The notes under the pieces were generated by a model. The model was not told the DNA's origin, searched no databases, and worked only from the letters and a program-made list of their open reading frames with translations. The translations under genes and the position numbers were made by a program. 64,000 bases of DNA, taken from NCBI GenBank assembly GCA_008694505.1, contig VZDJ01000063.1, positions 1 through 64,000 on the forward strand. Reading direction: 5' to 3'. Shown here piece by piece: positions 38,291-48,800 of this stretch (the stretch's first letter is position 1; every line of letters begins with the position of its first letter). This DNA comes from Cyanoderma ruficeps. Lineage: Eukaryota; Chordata; Aves; Passeriformes; Timaliidae.

Positions 38291-39539
38291 GGATTCCTTG
38301 GTAATTCCAGCTGGAAATACCAAGAGGAGAGCAAGAGAGAGGGATGTGCCACGCTGAGGCTGTGGAGAAGGGAGGAAATCCCTCTGCACAGGATGGGAGA
38401 GGAGAAAGAACACTGGGAACACAGCTGCATGGCCCCTTGGGGAGGCTGAAATCACACCTGGGGTTACCCTCAGTGTGTGTAAAAATACAGCTCAGTGAGG
38501 TGTAAATTTAGGCTGGGCCTTTAAAACAATTAATGTCCTTCCCATGCCCAAATACCCTTGCCTTGAGCTGGGACACAGGGAAGGGTTATTTCTACGGCAG
38601 AGGGTGGGAATCTGTCCTAAATCTGTCCCAAATCTCTCCCGTGTTGCACTTGGGAATGAAGGGAGATTAAGAAGCAGGAGAGAACTGGAAGGAGAATGGT
38701 GAGCATGAGATTGCCTCTGACAGGCAGACACAGTGGCAATTTTTTTCCCCGAGATGCATTTTTGTCCTTCACTGAAAAGTGCTCATTTGTTGTAGCAGAA
38801 CTATTCAAGATTTGGAAGCATTCACAAGGAATTTTCAGGGTTGGAAAAACATGGTTTGAAATTATCAAGGCATCCCAATCTCATGCAATCAGAACACAAA
38901 GTCTGGGAAAGTCTGAGCTGAAATTTACCCTTTCACTTGAAGTTTAAACTTGAACACTTTAAAATACCCTAAAGCCTAAAATCAAAATGGAACAATCTAA
39001 AGTTATTGGAGGAAAAGAATGACCCAATCTAAACTGTATTTCTACTGGTCATCTGGGGAAAATTGGCAACACATCGACTTCTTTGCTTCAATTTCAGATA
39101 GATTTCTGTCAGTCAGAAAAAAAATGTTTCCTGCCCCACATTTTTCCTCTCTCTTTGGGGCAACATGAGCATGCTGAGGGATGTCTGCAGGATCTGGGTG
39201 TGTGGGACATTGATCTCTGCACCCAAAACCTCTCAGGGGAGTCTCCGTCTGAGCCAGGCTGGGCAGCAGCTCTGGCACTTTGCACCACAAAGGGAAGAAA
39301 TGATCATTTTTCTCTTGTCTCATCCCCAGAGAATATGAGTTTTCTCCTCTTTTAAATTATATTCACCTGCGTTTTTCTGCACCTCAAGCCTGGAGAAGCT
39401 CTGAGTGGGAAGGGGAATCTCCAGCATGGGAATGTGGGATACAGAGGCAATGTCAGGGCTTTCCTCTCCTCAACCCAAGCCACTTGGAGAAGACAAGCAG
39501 TTTTCCAGAGCTTCAGCTTTATGCCAGTAACCACCCTCT
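38291..39539. other. Unique sequence, no gene seen
   Basis: Single-copy DNA. A 12-bp tandem of about 2.5 copies (CTAAATCTGTCC) lies near 38610-38640. Nothing else recognised. Confidence 0.5.
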
Positions 39540-39830
39540 GGAGTATTCCCATTCCCATAGATTTACTGGCTTAATGCTTTGTTAGAACAATAAAAGCCAG
39601 TTAATTATCCCTTATGAGATTCTGCCTCCCCACCTGCCTTCCTCGGCCCCCCCAGCCCGGCCTCCCCACGGATGTGTATTTATCTTTTGTTCCTCCATTT
39701 GATTTGGAGGCGAATAAATTGGGAAAGCTGGAGTGATTCATGTACTGTGGATTGCATATTGATCTGGCACGCTCTCCTCCTCAAAGCCCCCCATTAGTCA
39801 CGCCGATCAATGGCTCTTTCTGGATGGGAA
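39540..39830. other. Candidate conserved non-coding block
   Basis: Contains CCAGTTAATTATCCC, GTATTTATCTTTTG, GCGAATAAATTGGG, GATTGCATATTGATC and CCATTAGTCACGCCGATCAA. ATGCATAT-like, GATA-like and homeodomain-like words lie close together with no repeat. This is inference from texture only. Confidence 0.25.
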
Positions 39831-41989
39831 TCCGTGCTCGGGTAGAGCCAGCACGGGAGGTTCTCTGCACTTCACAGCCCCTGCCCAGCCCCTTTTATTA
39901 TTCTTTTTTGTTGTTCTTCTGGCTAGAAATTCGGATGCTTCAAAGTTCACTGAGGCTCTGCTGCACTCCCGGCCCTTAAGAGCCTTCCTGGAGCAGTTTG
40001 TGAACACTTCCAGGAGCTGCTGGTGATTGTTTCTCTGCCACTGAGCTTTTTCTGATGGGTATCAAAAGCCGGGAGGTGAAGGAACATGTTGTTTTGCGGG
40101 CTGCTGGAGAAATATTTCCTCCTACGTGGAGCAAACACAGGGTTTTCCATCAAGAACAGGGCGCTCTCAAAACAGTATCTCTCCACACGAGCCTGGCATT
40201 AGCTGATCTTCCAGCAGAGCTCATAAAACACTTTACTGAGGCACAGCAGCACCATCTTCCTCGGAATCAGACACAGCCAACACCTCCACAGCTAAATGGG
40301 GCAATTTAAACAGCCGCTAGAGAGCCATCAGCACCGCCAAATTCACATCTCAGCCTCCGGACTCCCTGCTCGTTTCCTTTTCTTTTCACTTTCACACGGG
40401 GCCGGGGAGTTGCATGCAGGAATGTGGATCCACGCCGCATTTTCCCACTGCCCTTGTGCGGGGGGAAGCAGTTTTAAGGCCGGTGCTGAGGTGACAGGCA
40501 CCCCAAAATGCCACAGGTCAGTGGTTTTCAGCCTGAACTTTGAAGAATATTGGGGATCAGCAGATTAAAGAGCTGCAAGAAGGGACCCAGGAAAGCCAAG
40601 TTGTTGTCAGCGGGCTTAACAAAGTTCTTCAGGGATCAAGGAAACTATTCCTCCACGAGAAACTTAAAGGGATCAGAAACAAAAAAAAAGGACAGAAAGC
40701 TCGGTATATGACTGGGGCTGAGAACTGGAACATGAGGATAAGGCAGGAGGGCCATTGGGGCTGTTTGATTTTAAGGATTTTTATATTTCTCCCAGGCTTG
40801 GTTCTCCTCAAGAGGTTTTATGCCCTGTGTCAGAAACCCTTCTGAGCCAGGCAACACAGCTCTGGGCTGCTCCTGGAAACTGCTGGGAGAGCATTCCTGC
40901 TGTCCTGGGTGTGTTCTGAGACAGGGGGCAGATGTTCCTCAGGCTCCTCCAGCTGTCCCATGGCTATTCCAGAAGCATTCCAGTTCACCCCAGACTCAAA
41001 GCCACACTTCTGCCCACACTAACGAAGCAAAATCAATTAATTTCCTTTGGGAATCCTTCCTCTGCTGGTTTAGTTGAGCCATAAATCATCCTGTCTGTTC
41101 AGGACTGGTCCCAGCCTGTGTCTGCTGGGAGCAGCATCCCTGGGAGCAGCCAGGAGCATTTTCTGTGCTTCACCAGCTGGGTCTGGCCAAAACATCTCAC
41201 TGCATCTCCACTTTCCCAACCACAAACCCAGCTGAGGCTGCTGGCTGTGCCCTTTTCACAGGGCTCTGTTCTCCGTGGTGCTGTGCCTATTTTTAGTCAA
41301 CACCTTCTAATTTCTGTGATTAATATCCTCTAGTTTCTAACCCGGTGCTGGGTCTGGCAGAACAGGACAGGAGCAGGGTGAAGCTGGTGTTGCCAAGGCT
41401 GATAAAAACCTCCAGCACTCTGAGATGTTGCTGACACGTTCTGCCAGCCCGGCTCGGGCTGATGGGGGCTCCTGACAGGCAGCAGCTTCTCTAGGTGTTA
41501 AACATTAAACATTAATGGCTTTTCCAGCTTTGCCTCTGGATTTTTGGTGTCTGAGGTGTGAGCCCGAGGCAGGACAATTACTGCCCAGCCTCACACTCCT
41601 GGAGATCCCCCCAGGGAATGGATTGCCCGGGAGTGATTGAGGGGACAGGACCCTGCTGGGGTGTGCAATCCATCCCCACCAAGGAGGAGTGCCGATGTTC
41701 TACCCAATGTCTGATTACTCCTGTTAAAACCCAGAGCCACGGTCCAAATCCAGCACCATTTTCCCCTCCTGCCCTGATTTTGGATGCCTCTCCCAGTCCC
41801 CATCTGCACCCTCACCTGATGAAGAATCTCTGCAGACGTTTGGCTCTCTGCTCTCCCAGCAGTGGCTGCTTTTCAGGGCAGCTGATCAATGGCAATGTTG
41901 TAAAAAGCCTCAACTGCCTTTTTTTCCCCCCTCCCCGTTCCTTCCTTTGTATATGATTCACAATCTTGTCTTTCAGGAAAGCTCATGTC
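39831..41989. other. Unique sequence, no gene seen
   Basis: Single-copy DNA with short frames. An A run lies near 40681-40689. An 8-bp duplication TTAAACATTAAACATTAATG is at about 41498. No gene or transposon is recognised. Confidence 0.5.
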
Positions 41990-42420
41990 AGTGAAATACG
42001 TCTCCTCTGTGAAATTTCGCCAAGCCGAGGGTTTTCCCCGCTGAAAATATCTGAAACTGCAAGTGTTAGAGGTTTTGGTACAAATCTGCCTTCATGAGAC
42101 TCACCACTTGGAACAGATTCAAGATTTCCTTCATGGCCACATGATCTTTCACACAGGCTAGATTTGAAAACAAACTCGTTTGCTCTGCCAAAAAGGGAGG
42201 AATCCTCTCATGAAAACAGGATGAGTTCCAATTCAGCAATGATCCACGTAAACACAAAAATATAGGGTGCCATCGCTCATAAATCCTAGGCATTAAAAGA
42301 TCAGCTAACAGAGAATGGCATGATTGCTTTGAAACCCACATCGTTTGCGCTGCTGGATGGAAAAACACGGACACGGGAAATAAAAACAGCAGGACACAAA
42401 TGTTAATTACTGGAGAAACA
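41990..42420. other. Unassigned AT-rich block with a minus-strand open frame
   Basis: A 102-codon minus frame (42066-42374) covers most of the block. It reads like neither a repeat nor a GC-driven frame, but I recognise no family and see no splice sites that place it in a gene. The DNA also has the look of a conserved non-coding element, with AATCCTAGGCATTAAAAG and ATGTTAATTACTGG. The frame length alone is not significant in 64 kb. Confidence 0.25.
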
Positions 42421-43369
42421 GTCCTTCCCTAAACTGTGTGTGTGCCTTGTGTCTCTCTCCTTCTTACTCTCTTCTGGCTGGAGAACTCCAGCTCAAGGTT
42501 TGGCCCAGCCCCACAGGGATTGGGAAGAGGAGACCCAACCCAAACTGCAGCTTCAGATCCTTCTGTAGCCCCATCCTGCTTGTGAGCACCCCCAGGCTCC
42601 TGTGCTGTCTCTGGGGTGCTGAGGATCCCCCTCCCTGCCCACCAGCCGGCCCATGTGAGGAGAACATCTCTCCTTGACCCAGGAGAAGGTTGTGAAATGA
42701 AACACTGCAACTTTCTCCAGCCTCAGGAGCTTTTTTGGCAGAAGAGGTTTGAGCAGGGAGTGTGGAGGGGCAGGGGAAGCAGCCTGTGACGTGATGCTGT
42801 GCACCAGTGCTCAGCCCCAAGCCCCTGCAGGCTGGGGAGCCTTCCCTCAGCAAGGAGAATGTCCCTGCTGTCCCCTCCTTTCCTGCTCAGGGAGCAGCAC
42901 TGACCTTTCCCTGTCCCCATCTCCCCCAGCCCCACCTGGAGCATCCAAGTTCCTTCCAGAACCCGGCCCATAAACACTTTCACAGCTGCAGCCAGGCTCT
43001 GAGGGGTTCTGTGGCCTGATGGTTCCATCCATTTGCTTTTCTAAGAGTCGTATCAGTAATATTGTGAGTGCTCAGAGCCACAGATAAATCCTGGTTTGGA
43101 AACCCACTTTTGTGCATGCCATGCCACGGAGCCCTTTTCACTCAGATCCTTCTTGTGGCTCCCACCTCACTCAGGGACTCACCATCCTCCAGGAGAATCC
43201 CTTAGGGACGAGGCCTGTTGCTTTAATCTGTGGATGAAGCTTTTCCTGCACTGTTTTCCCCCCATACACATTTTATTACAGTGCAAATGAAAATGTCTGT
43301 TCATTCCCCACTCGGCTGTCAGGTGGTGGAATTGTTGGAAGAGGAGAGAACAGAAAAATTGTGTTGGAA
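42421..43369. other. Unique GC-richer sequence, no gene seen
   Basis: Frames of up to 129 codons overlap on opposite strands without domains. No repeat is recognised. Confidence 0.5.
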
Positions 43370-43721
43370 AAGGAAGGGAGGGGGNNNNNNNNNNNNNNNN
43401 NNNNNNNNNNNNNNNNNNNNNNNNNNNNNNNNNNNNNNNNNNNNNNNNNNNNNNNNNNNNNNNNNNNNNNNNNNNNNNNNNNNNNNNNNNNNNNNNNNNN
43501 NNNNNNNNNNNNNNNNNNNNNNNNNNNNNNNNNNNNNNNNNNNNNNNNNNNNNNNNNNNNNNNNNNNNNNNNNNNNNNNNNNNNNNNNNNNNNNNNNNNN
43601 NNNNNNNNNNNNNNNNNNNNNNNNNNNNNNNNNNNNNNNNNNNNNNNNNNNNNNNNNNNNNNNNNNNNNAAGGAAGGAAGGAAGGAAGGAAGGAAGGAAG
43701 GAAGGAAGGAAGGAAGGAAGG
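43370..43721. repeat. GGAA microsatellite interrupted by an assembly gap
   Basis: Purine-rich GGAAGGGAGGGG leads into a run of 285 unknown bases (43385-43669), and the right flank is about thirteen perfect AAGG/GGAA units (43670-43720). The gap is probably more of the same repeat that could not be assembled, so its stated length may be nominal. Frames reported across it contain unknown residues and are meaningless. Confidence 0.9.
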
Positions 43722-44379
43722 CAGGCTTTGGTCCCACCTCTGCGTGTACTGGCTCTGCATTAACACCTTCCCTTTTTCCATGGTCTCATTTACCAACTTA
43801 TTTAACCTCCTCTGGCGAAAATAGCTTGGGAGAGATGAGAGCAGAGGGACAAAGAAATAAGGTTACACATTTACCAGCCTGTTAATATTTATGAGGGCTA
43901 TGAACCAGATTAATCTCCATGCACCATTTCACCTGCAATGCTTCCCTTCCATATTTATGCGAGGGGAAAATAAATAAACAAACAAAAAGAAATCCAAGTA
44001 TTTACCTGCAGAGCCACCTGTCTTTCAAACAGGATGAAAGAGTTTTCCTCTGCATCTTTTTGGGCAGTGGGATAATTTTCCAAGTTTCAGGCCAGGGGAT
44101 GGGGTCACTGCTCCGTAGGAACTCAGGATTTGCCTGGGGTTTGGGATCTGGGGAGTGGTGCTGGGCAGGTGTGTGGGATGCTCAGGAATGGGTGGAAAAG
44201 GGGCACAGAAATGCCAAAAGCAGGGCTGGACCCTGTGCACAGACAGACCCTGTGTTCATTCCCTGCCTCAGCCCAAACCTCCAGGTCTGTTATTCACAAA
44301 CCCAAGTGCTGCTGTTCGGGTACTCCCAATCCCCCAGGAAAACATCTCTGCCTTGTCTGCAGGAGAAACACAGTCAATC
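43722..44379. other. Unique sequence, no gene seen
   Basis: Single-copy DNA right of the gap. No repeat, exon or RNA gene is recognised. Confidence 0.5.
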
Positions 44380-45060
44380 TGTTTATGAAACTAGTTATGG
44401 GCATGAATTAACATTTAAAGCCCTGCACAGTTTGCATTTCCATTTATAAATTCTCCAGTTAGGATTATTTGATAATGCAAATTCTCATCTACTGTCTTAA
44501 TAGACCCTTCAGTGTTGGGGTGGGTTTGGATTTCAATTGCTTTTTTTTTTACTCCTCCTAGTAATAGGATCTGCCTCGCATATGACAGATTTGTCAGCGA
44601 AATTTTAACAAATAATATTAAATGAACTTTAAATGCCATTTGTATCATCAGTTTTTAATTTCAAAAGTGTCATCCCATTGCATTTGGGGAATATGTAAAT
44701 GAACAGTTCACCTACTAAATTTTATGGCAGCCCAACGTGTCTGGAATACTTTCTGCTGATATTTCTGTTTATTTAATCCTTGCAATATAAGGGGAAGATT
44801 AGCTCTGCGTATTTTCTATATTTGCTTTATAATGACTTGTGGGTTGGTTTGTTTTTTTTTTTAATTAATGAAATGATTTAGAGTGATGCAAAACAAGGTA
44901 CAAATTATATTGAAAGTTGACTATGAAATAAACAATTCTAGGAGGGGAAAAACACACGGATTAAGGGAAAAGAAGGATAGTCCTGTGCCACTGCATGTGA
45001 CGAAAATATTTAAATCCCTGTGTTCACCTGGATTTACAATGAGATATGATAGAAAAGAGA
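44380..45060. other. Long AT-rich candidate conserved non-coding block
   Basis: About 680 bp rich in TAAT/AATTA words and T runs (44541-44550, 44850-44861), with ATGAATTAACATTTAAAG, ACAAATAATATTAAATG and TTAATTAATGAAATG. No repeat family is seen and CpG is very low. Of the AT-rich blocks in this window it is the longest. Constraint is inferred only. Confidence 0.3.
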
Positions 45061-45833
45061 AATGTTACACCTGAAGTGGAAGCAGGAGCTAATTTGGGCA
45101 CTCAGACTCTGCTCCACTGCAGAGCTTTAAATCCTGCCCAGCCACTGCTCCTCCTTGAGAAGGAGAAATTCTCACATGGCCAACGCTCAGCTCACTTTTT
45201 ATAAGTGTTTTAGGACATCAAAATGATGGTGTAGAGATTAAAACCACTTTTGGGTGGAAAACTACATTTTTTTGCTTAGGATTAGGAAAAGGGGACGGGA
45301 AGGAAAGTCCTTTCAGGTGACAGGAGTGACACAGGGCTCTGAAGGGGGAGGTGAGGAGAGAATGGAAGACTTTGTGTGGCCGGAGAGGTGGGTGAAGCCT
45401 GATGCTGCCCCTGTCCAGCAGGACAAATAACTCCCTCTGGATCATCTCCCTGCACCATTTCACACAGACAGGAGCCGGGTGCTAATTGCAATCCCCTCGT
45501 TATGCAAAGCCACCACAGCCTGATGTCCTGTGCTGTCACCCCGTGCCCAGGGGAGCCAGGAGGTGGCAGGGGCAACTCTGGGGGTGCCTGGTGCCTGGGC
45601 AAGGCTCAGAGCTCCTGTTATTGCTGGGGTTGGTGGGTCTGGCTGGGCCAGTGTTTAGGGTGAAGGAGAACAAAACACTCTCCTGCAAAACCCCCTTTGC
45701 TGCTCGTTCACCAAATCTCGCTTTCCTCCTCTCCCACTGGCGCCTCCTGAGCCCAGAAATTCCTCAGCATTGCCCTGAGGTGCTGCCCACTGCCACCCTT
45801 GGAAGTTTTCATGACCAAACTGGACTAAGTCTT
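45061..45833. other. Unique sequence, no gene seen
   Basis: Single-copy DNA. Frames are up to 203 codons on the plus strand, but that one continues through the CR1 copy that follows. Confidence 0.5.
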
Positions 45834-46060
45834 AAAATCCCAGGATGGTTTGGCTGGGGATGGACTTTAAATTCCCCCTCCCACCCCCTGTCATGGGCAG
45901 GGACACCTCCCACTGTCCCAGGGTGCTCCAGCCTGGCCTTGGGCACTTCCAGGGATCCCGGGGCAGCCACAGCTTCTCTGGGCACCCTATACCAGGGCCT
46001 CCCCACCCTCCCAGGGGAGAATTTATTCTGGATATCCAACCTAAATTCCTCCTCCTGGGT
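45834..46060 (-). mobile_element. CR1 LINE 3' end, antisense
   Basis: The plus strand reads AAAATCCCAGGATGGTTTGG, CACCCCCTGTCATGGGCAGG, GACACCTCCCACTGTCCCAG, CCTGGCCTTGGGCACTTCCA, GGGGCAGCCACAGCTTCTCT, AGGGCCTCCCCACCCTCCCA and GATATCCAACCTAAATTCCT. This is the antisense CR1 tail in consensus order with few gaps. It is a fuller copy than the one at 34589. The plus frames 45486-46097 and 45845-46168 are translations through it. Confidence 0.93.
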
Positions 46061-46234
46061 GACCTCCTCTGCCCTCACAAAGCAGAGGTTTGGGTAGAGA
46101 AGCCCTGGGGTCCCTTCCCTCTTGAACTCCTCTCAACACAGGTACTCCCCGTGGCTGCAGATTGTTGAGAACAGCCACGCCAAGGCTGCTGCTGCTGCAC
46201 AAACACCCATTTTTGGCTCAGTGTTTATTTTCTC

Positions 46235-46251
46235 TTGTTGTTGTTGTTGTT
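46235..46251. repeat. (TTG)n microsatellite
   Basis: About five TTG/TGT units directly before TTATCTCG. Confidence 0.9.
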
Positions 46252-46414
46252 TATCTCGAAAGAACCGGAGGGTTTATTCGAGTAGAAACACACGGGTGGG
46301 ATGAATTACACTTGTCTGTGGTGTTTTCCCGCCCCAGTACTGGAATTGGGTGGGGGTGGCATTCCCAGGAGGATGATTTGACTCCTGTAGGCAGCTTTTG
46401 ATGTGTTGTGCTGG

Positions 46415-46437
46415 AAGGAGGAGGAGGAGGAGGAGGA
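46415..46437. repeat. (GGA)n microsatellite
   Basis: About seven GGA units followed by TGG. Purine-rich on the plus strand. Confidence 0.9.
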
Positions 46438-47797
46438 TGGAGCCCAAGCAGCCGCCTGTGACTGAGGGGAGCTCGGGCTCTGCTCTGCACTGCTGAGCTC
46501 ATTCATTCTCAGTCAACACAGGGCCCTGGGAGTGACACTGATATTAAGTAAGCAAAGTGCTCTGCTTAATCACAGCCTGTGTGTGCTCCTGAGAGAGATG
46601 GAGCCAGCAGAATTCCCCCTCACACTCAGTGCAGAGCATCCAGAGCAAGAAAACTGCGCAAGGATCCTGGTCACGGCTCGTCTGAAGAGGACAAGGAGAG
46701 GACTTGCTCTGAGAACTGCCCTAAAATGTGGGCAAATTTTGAAGAGAGCACCTCTTGTCAACACAGAACAGCCTCTTCCAGCCCCGTGTCCCTAAGTGAC
46801 TCAGCTGAGCCCTGTGTGGTACCTGCTGTCACCTCTCCTGAGGAATTGCCACTGCAAGAGCACTCCCAGAGAAAATAATACAGATTATTTCTCCAGAGAG
46901 ATGCCCCTCTCTCGCATATCAGGCAGGAGGGTGCTCACATGAGTTCTCTGGGCTTGCTCTGGTCAAAATACTCCCTGTAGCACAGTGTCAAGTGTCAGAA
47001 TTGCTGGGGAAGTGGCAGGGCCAGCTCAGCAAAGCTGCATTTCAGTGCTCTCTTCATCCCTCACCTCTCCAGAACTGGTGGCATCCCAGAGAGACGCAGG
47101 AGAGCGACAATTCCCTCCTTCCCTTGGCCCTCCCCTCCTCTCCCTGCCCATTTCCACCTGCATCTCTTTGTCTCTCCTTCCCTCCAAACCTCCCTCCTGC
47201 TTTGTCTTTAAACCCTCCGTGGCAGCAGTTGGGTTGTGGGAGCCTCCAATTTCCTATTCAGTTCATCATGGAGCAGTAATTTTCTGCACTTCCATAATTA
47301 GGGGAATTTTGAGCAAACTACCCGGTGTGGATGATTACAAGCCGGATTCAATCTCGGTTGCTTTGATCACCAAGAGGATGAAGACACCTCTGGAATATTT
47401 GGGGCTGTGCTCATGCCTGAAGAACTTCGTGCCAGCTGCTTCCTCCCTGCCTCTCCCTCCTCTCCCTCTCAGCCCCCACCACCCCTCCCTGCCGACCCTG
47501 GGATTGTCTTTTCAGCTCAAAGTGGAAGCAATAAACGCCCCTTCCTGGAAGGTGAAGCTCTGTTAAAAATCAGTTTTCCCAGTGAAGAAGCAGTGAGGCC
47601 TGATTGCTGGTCTAAGGAAGGCAGAGTCAGGGAATTAAATTTCCTCAAGCCTGTTTCCTCATCTGTGAAATGATGGGAGAAGGGACAGGGCATTAATTTG
47701 CTGTTTTGCTTTGTAAAAGCTCCTGTAAGTGGCATTCCAAGGGCAAGTGGGATTCCTTGGGTCTCCAAGATGGTTTGGGAAGATCTGTGATGGACTC

Positions 47798-47921
47798 CCG
47801 GGTTGGTTTGGGTGGGAAGGAACTTTAAAACTCATCCAGTCTCTGTCACGGGCAGGGACACCTTCCACTATCCCAGGCTGCTCCAAGGCCCTGGGACACT
47901 TCCAAGCCTTGGAAATCCCGG
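47798..47921 (-). mobile_element. CR1 LINE 3' end, antisense, short
   Basis: The plus strand has GGTTGGTTTGGGTGGGAAGG, ACTTTAAAACTCATCCAGTC, GTCACGGGCAGGGACACCTT, CCACTATCCCAGGCTGCTCC and GGGACACTTCCAAGC. This is the antisense CR1 tail, cut off after about 125 bp. A GATGGTTTGGGAAGATC just left (47768) could be a further worn or duplicated terminal part. Confidence 0.88.
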
Positions 47922-48419
47922 TGCCTTTGAAGTGATAATTGGCTTTTCCAGCTTTTATCGGCTTTAACACCCGGCAGGCAGCGAACACGAGACCTTTCGC
48001 CATCACCTTTTTGCTTGGGCCGTGCTTTAACTATCTCCCTGATTATCTCCTTAGGGCCCCAGGGCTGGGAATCCATCCCGGAGGGAACTTTAATCCCTCC
48101 TGGGTTCAGAGAGGGGAGGACAGTGACAGAGCAGGGCTGCAGGCGCTGAGGACACCCTGAGCCTGCAGGAATGTCTGCTGAGGGCTGGAGGGAGCGGGAC
48201 ATGAATTTCGGGATTGAAGAGGACAGAACAAAAGTTTGGACGATCAGCAGAAGAGCCGGACCCCAGCAGCGACTTTATTGCAATTTCTCCACCAAGATTG
48301 TGGCAGGAGCTGTCCCAGCAGAGGGAAAGAGCAGGACTTACCTGCCCCAGGAATCTCTGCTCGATGGGAGGTCACGGGAGGAGGTTCCTGCTCCCGAATG
48401 CGAGCATGATGGGCTGTCA
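47922..48419. other. Unique sequence, no gene seen
   Basis: Single-copy DNA of mixed composition. No repeat or gene recognised. Confidence 0.5.
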
Positions 48420-48800
48420 GCCCCGGTGTATTAATAGACTATTAATGCTTCCAAGTTTCCTGAGCCACGTGCATGGGTTTTCGATAGGTTAATTAGGCCA
48501 TATTTCAGGATAATTACAGCTGTATATTTCTACACTAATTAAGTGGCTTTAAAACATACCCACAATGTGGCTCAGTGAATCATAATTAAACTTCCTCTGC
48601 CTCCTGCTATACACTATGGAACTAATACCCATAAAAGACCCGAACGCTGCTCCTTGCCAGCAGCAAATTGGAGCTCGCAAAAAAAAAAAAAATTTAAAAA
48701 AAAATCTTATGGAACGTCTGCCTTTTTTTTTTTTTAGAATCATGTATAAACTAATTCAAAATGAATATTACATGAGTCATCAAGATGCTACAGCTTCCCT
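48420..48800. other. AT-rich candidate conserved non-coding block with A/T tracts
   Basis: Contains GTATTAATAGACTATTAATG, GATAGGTTAATTAGGCC, CTACACTAATTAAGTGG and AATCATAATTAAAC, a dense run of homeodomain-like words. An A14 run (48679-48692) and A9 run (48696-48704) are followed by T13 (48723-48735), so the strand could fold into an A/T stem. No repeat family is recognised. Constraint is inferred only. Confidence 0.3.

Larger units (their letters stand above)
46061..47797. other. Unique sequence with two trinucleotide repeats
   Basis: Contains a (TTG)n run at 46235-46251 and a (GGA)n run at 46415-46437. The 46150-46320 part has clustered AT-rich words (GTTTATTTTCTC, GGTTTATTCGAG). No gene is recognised; the 193-codon frame at 46985-47566 has no domain. 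Confidence 0.5.

Noticed and set aside
43179..43885. Frames of 150-205 codons across the gap
   Set aside because: Most of the residues are unknown bases; the rest are Lys-Glu-Gly-Arg or Pro-Ser-Phe-Leu repeats from GGAA.
45486..46168. Plus-strand frames of 107-203 codons
   Set aside because: They are translations through an antisense CR1 tail.
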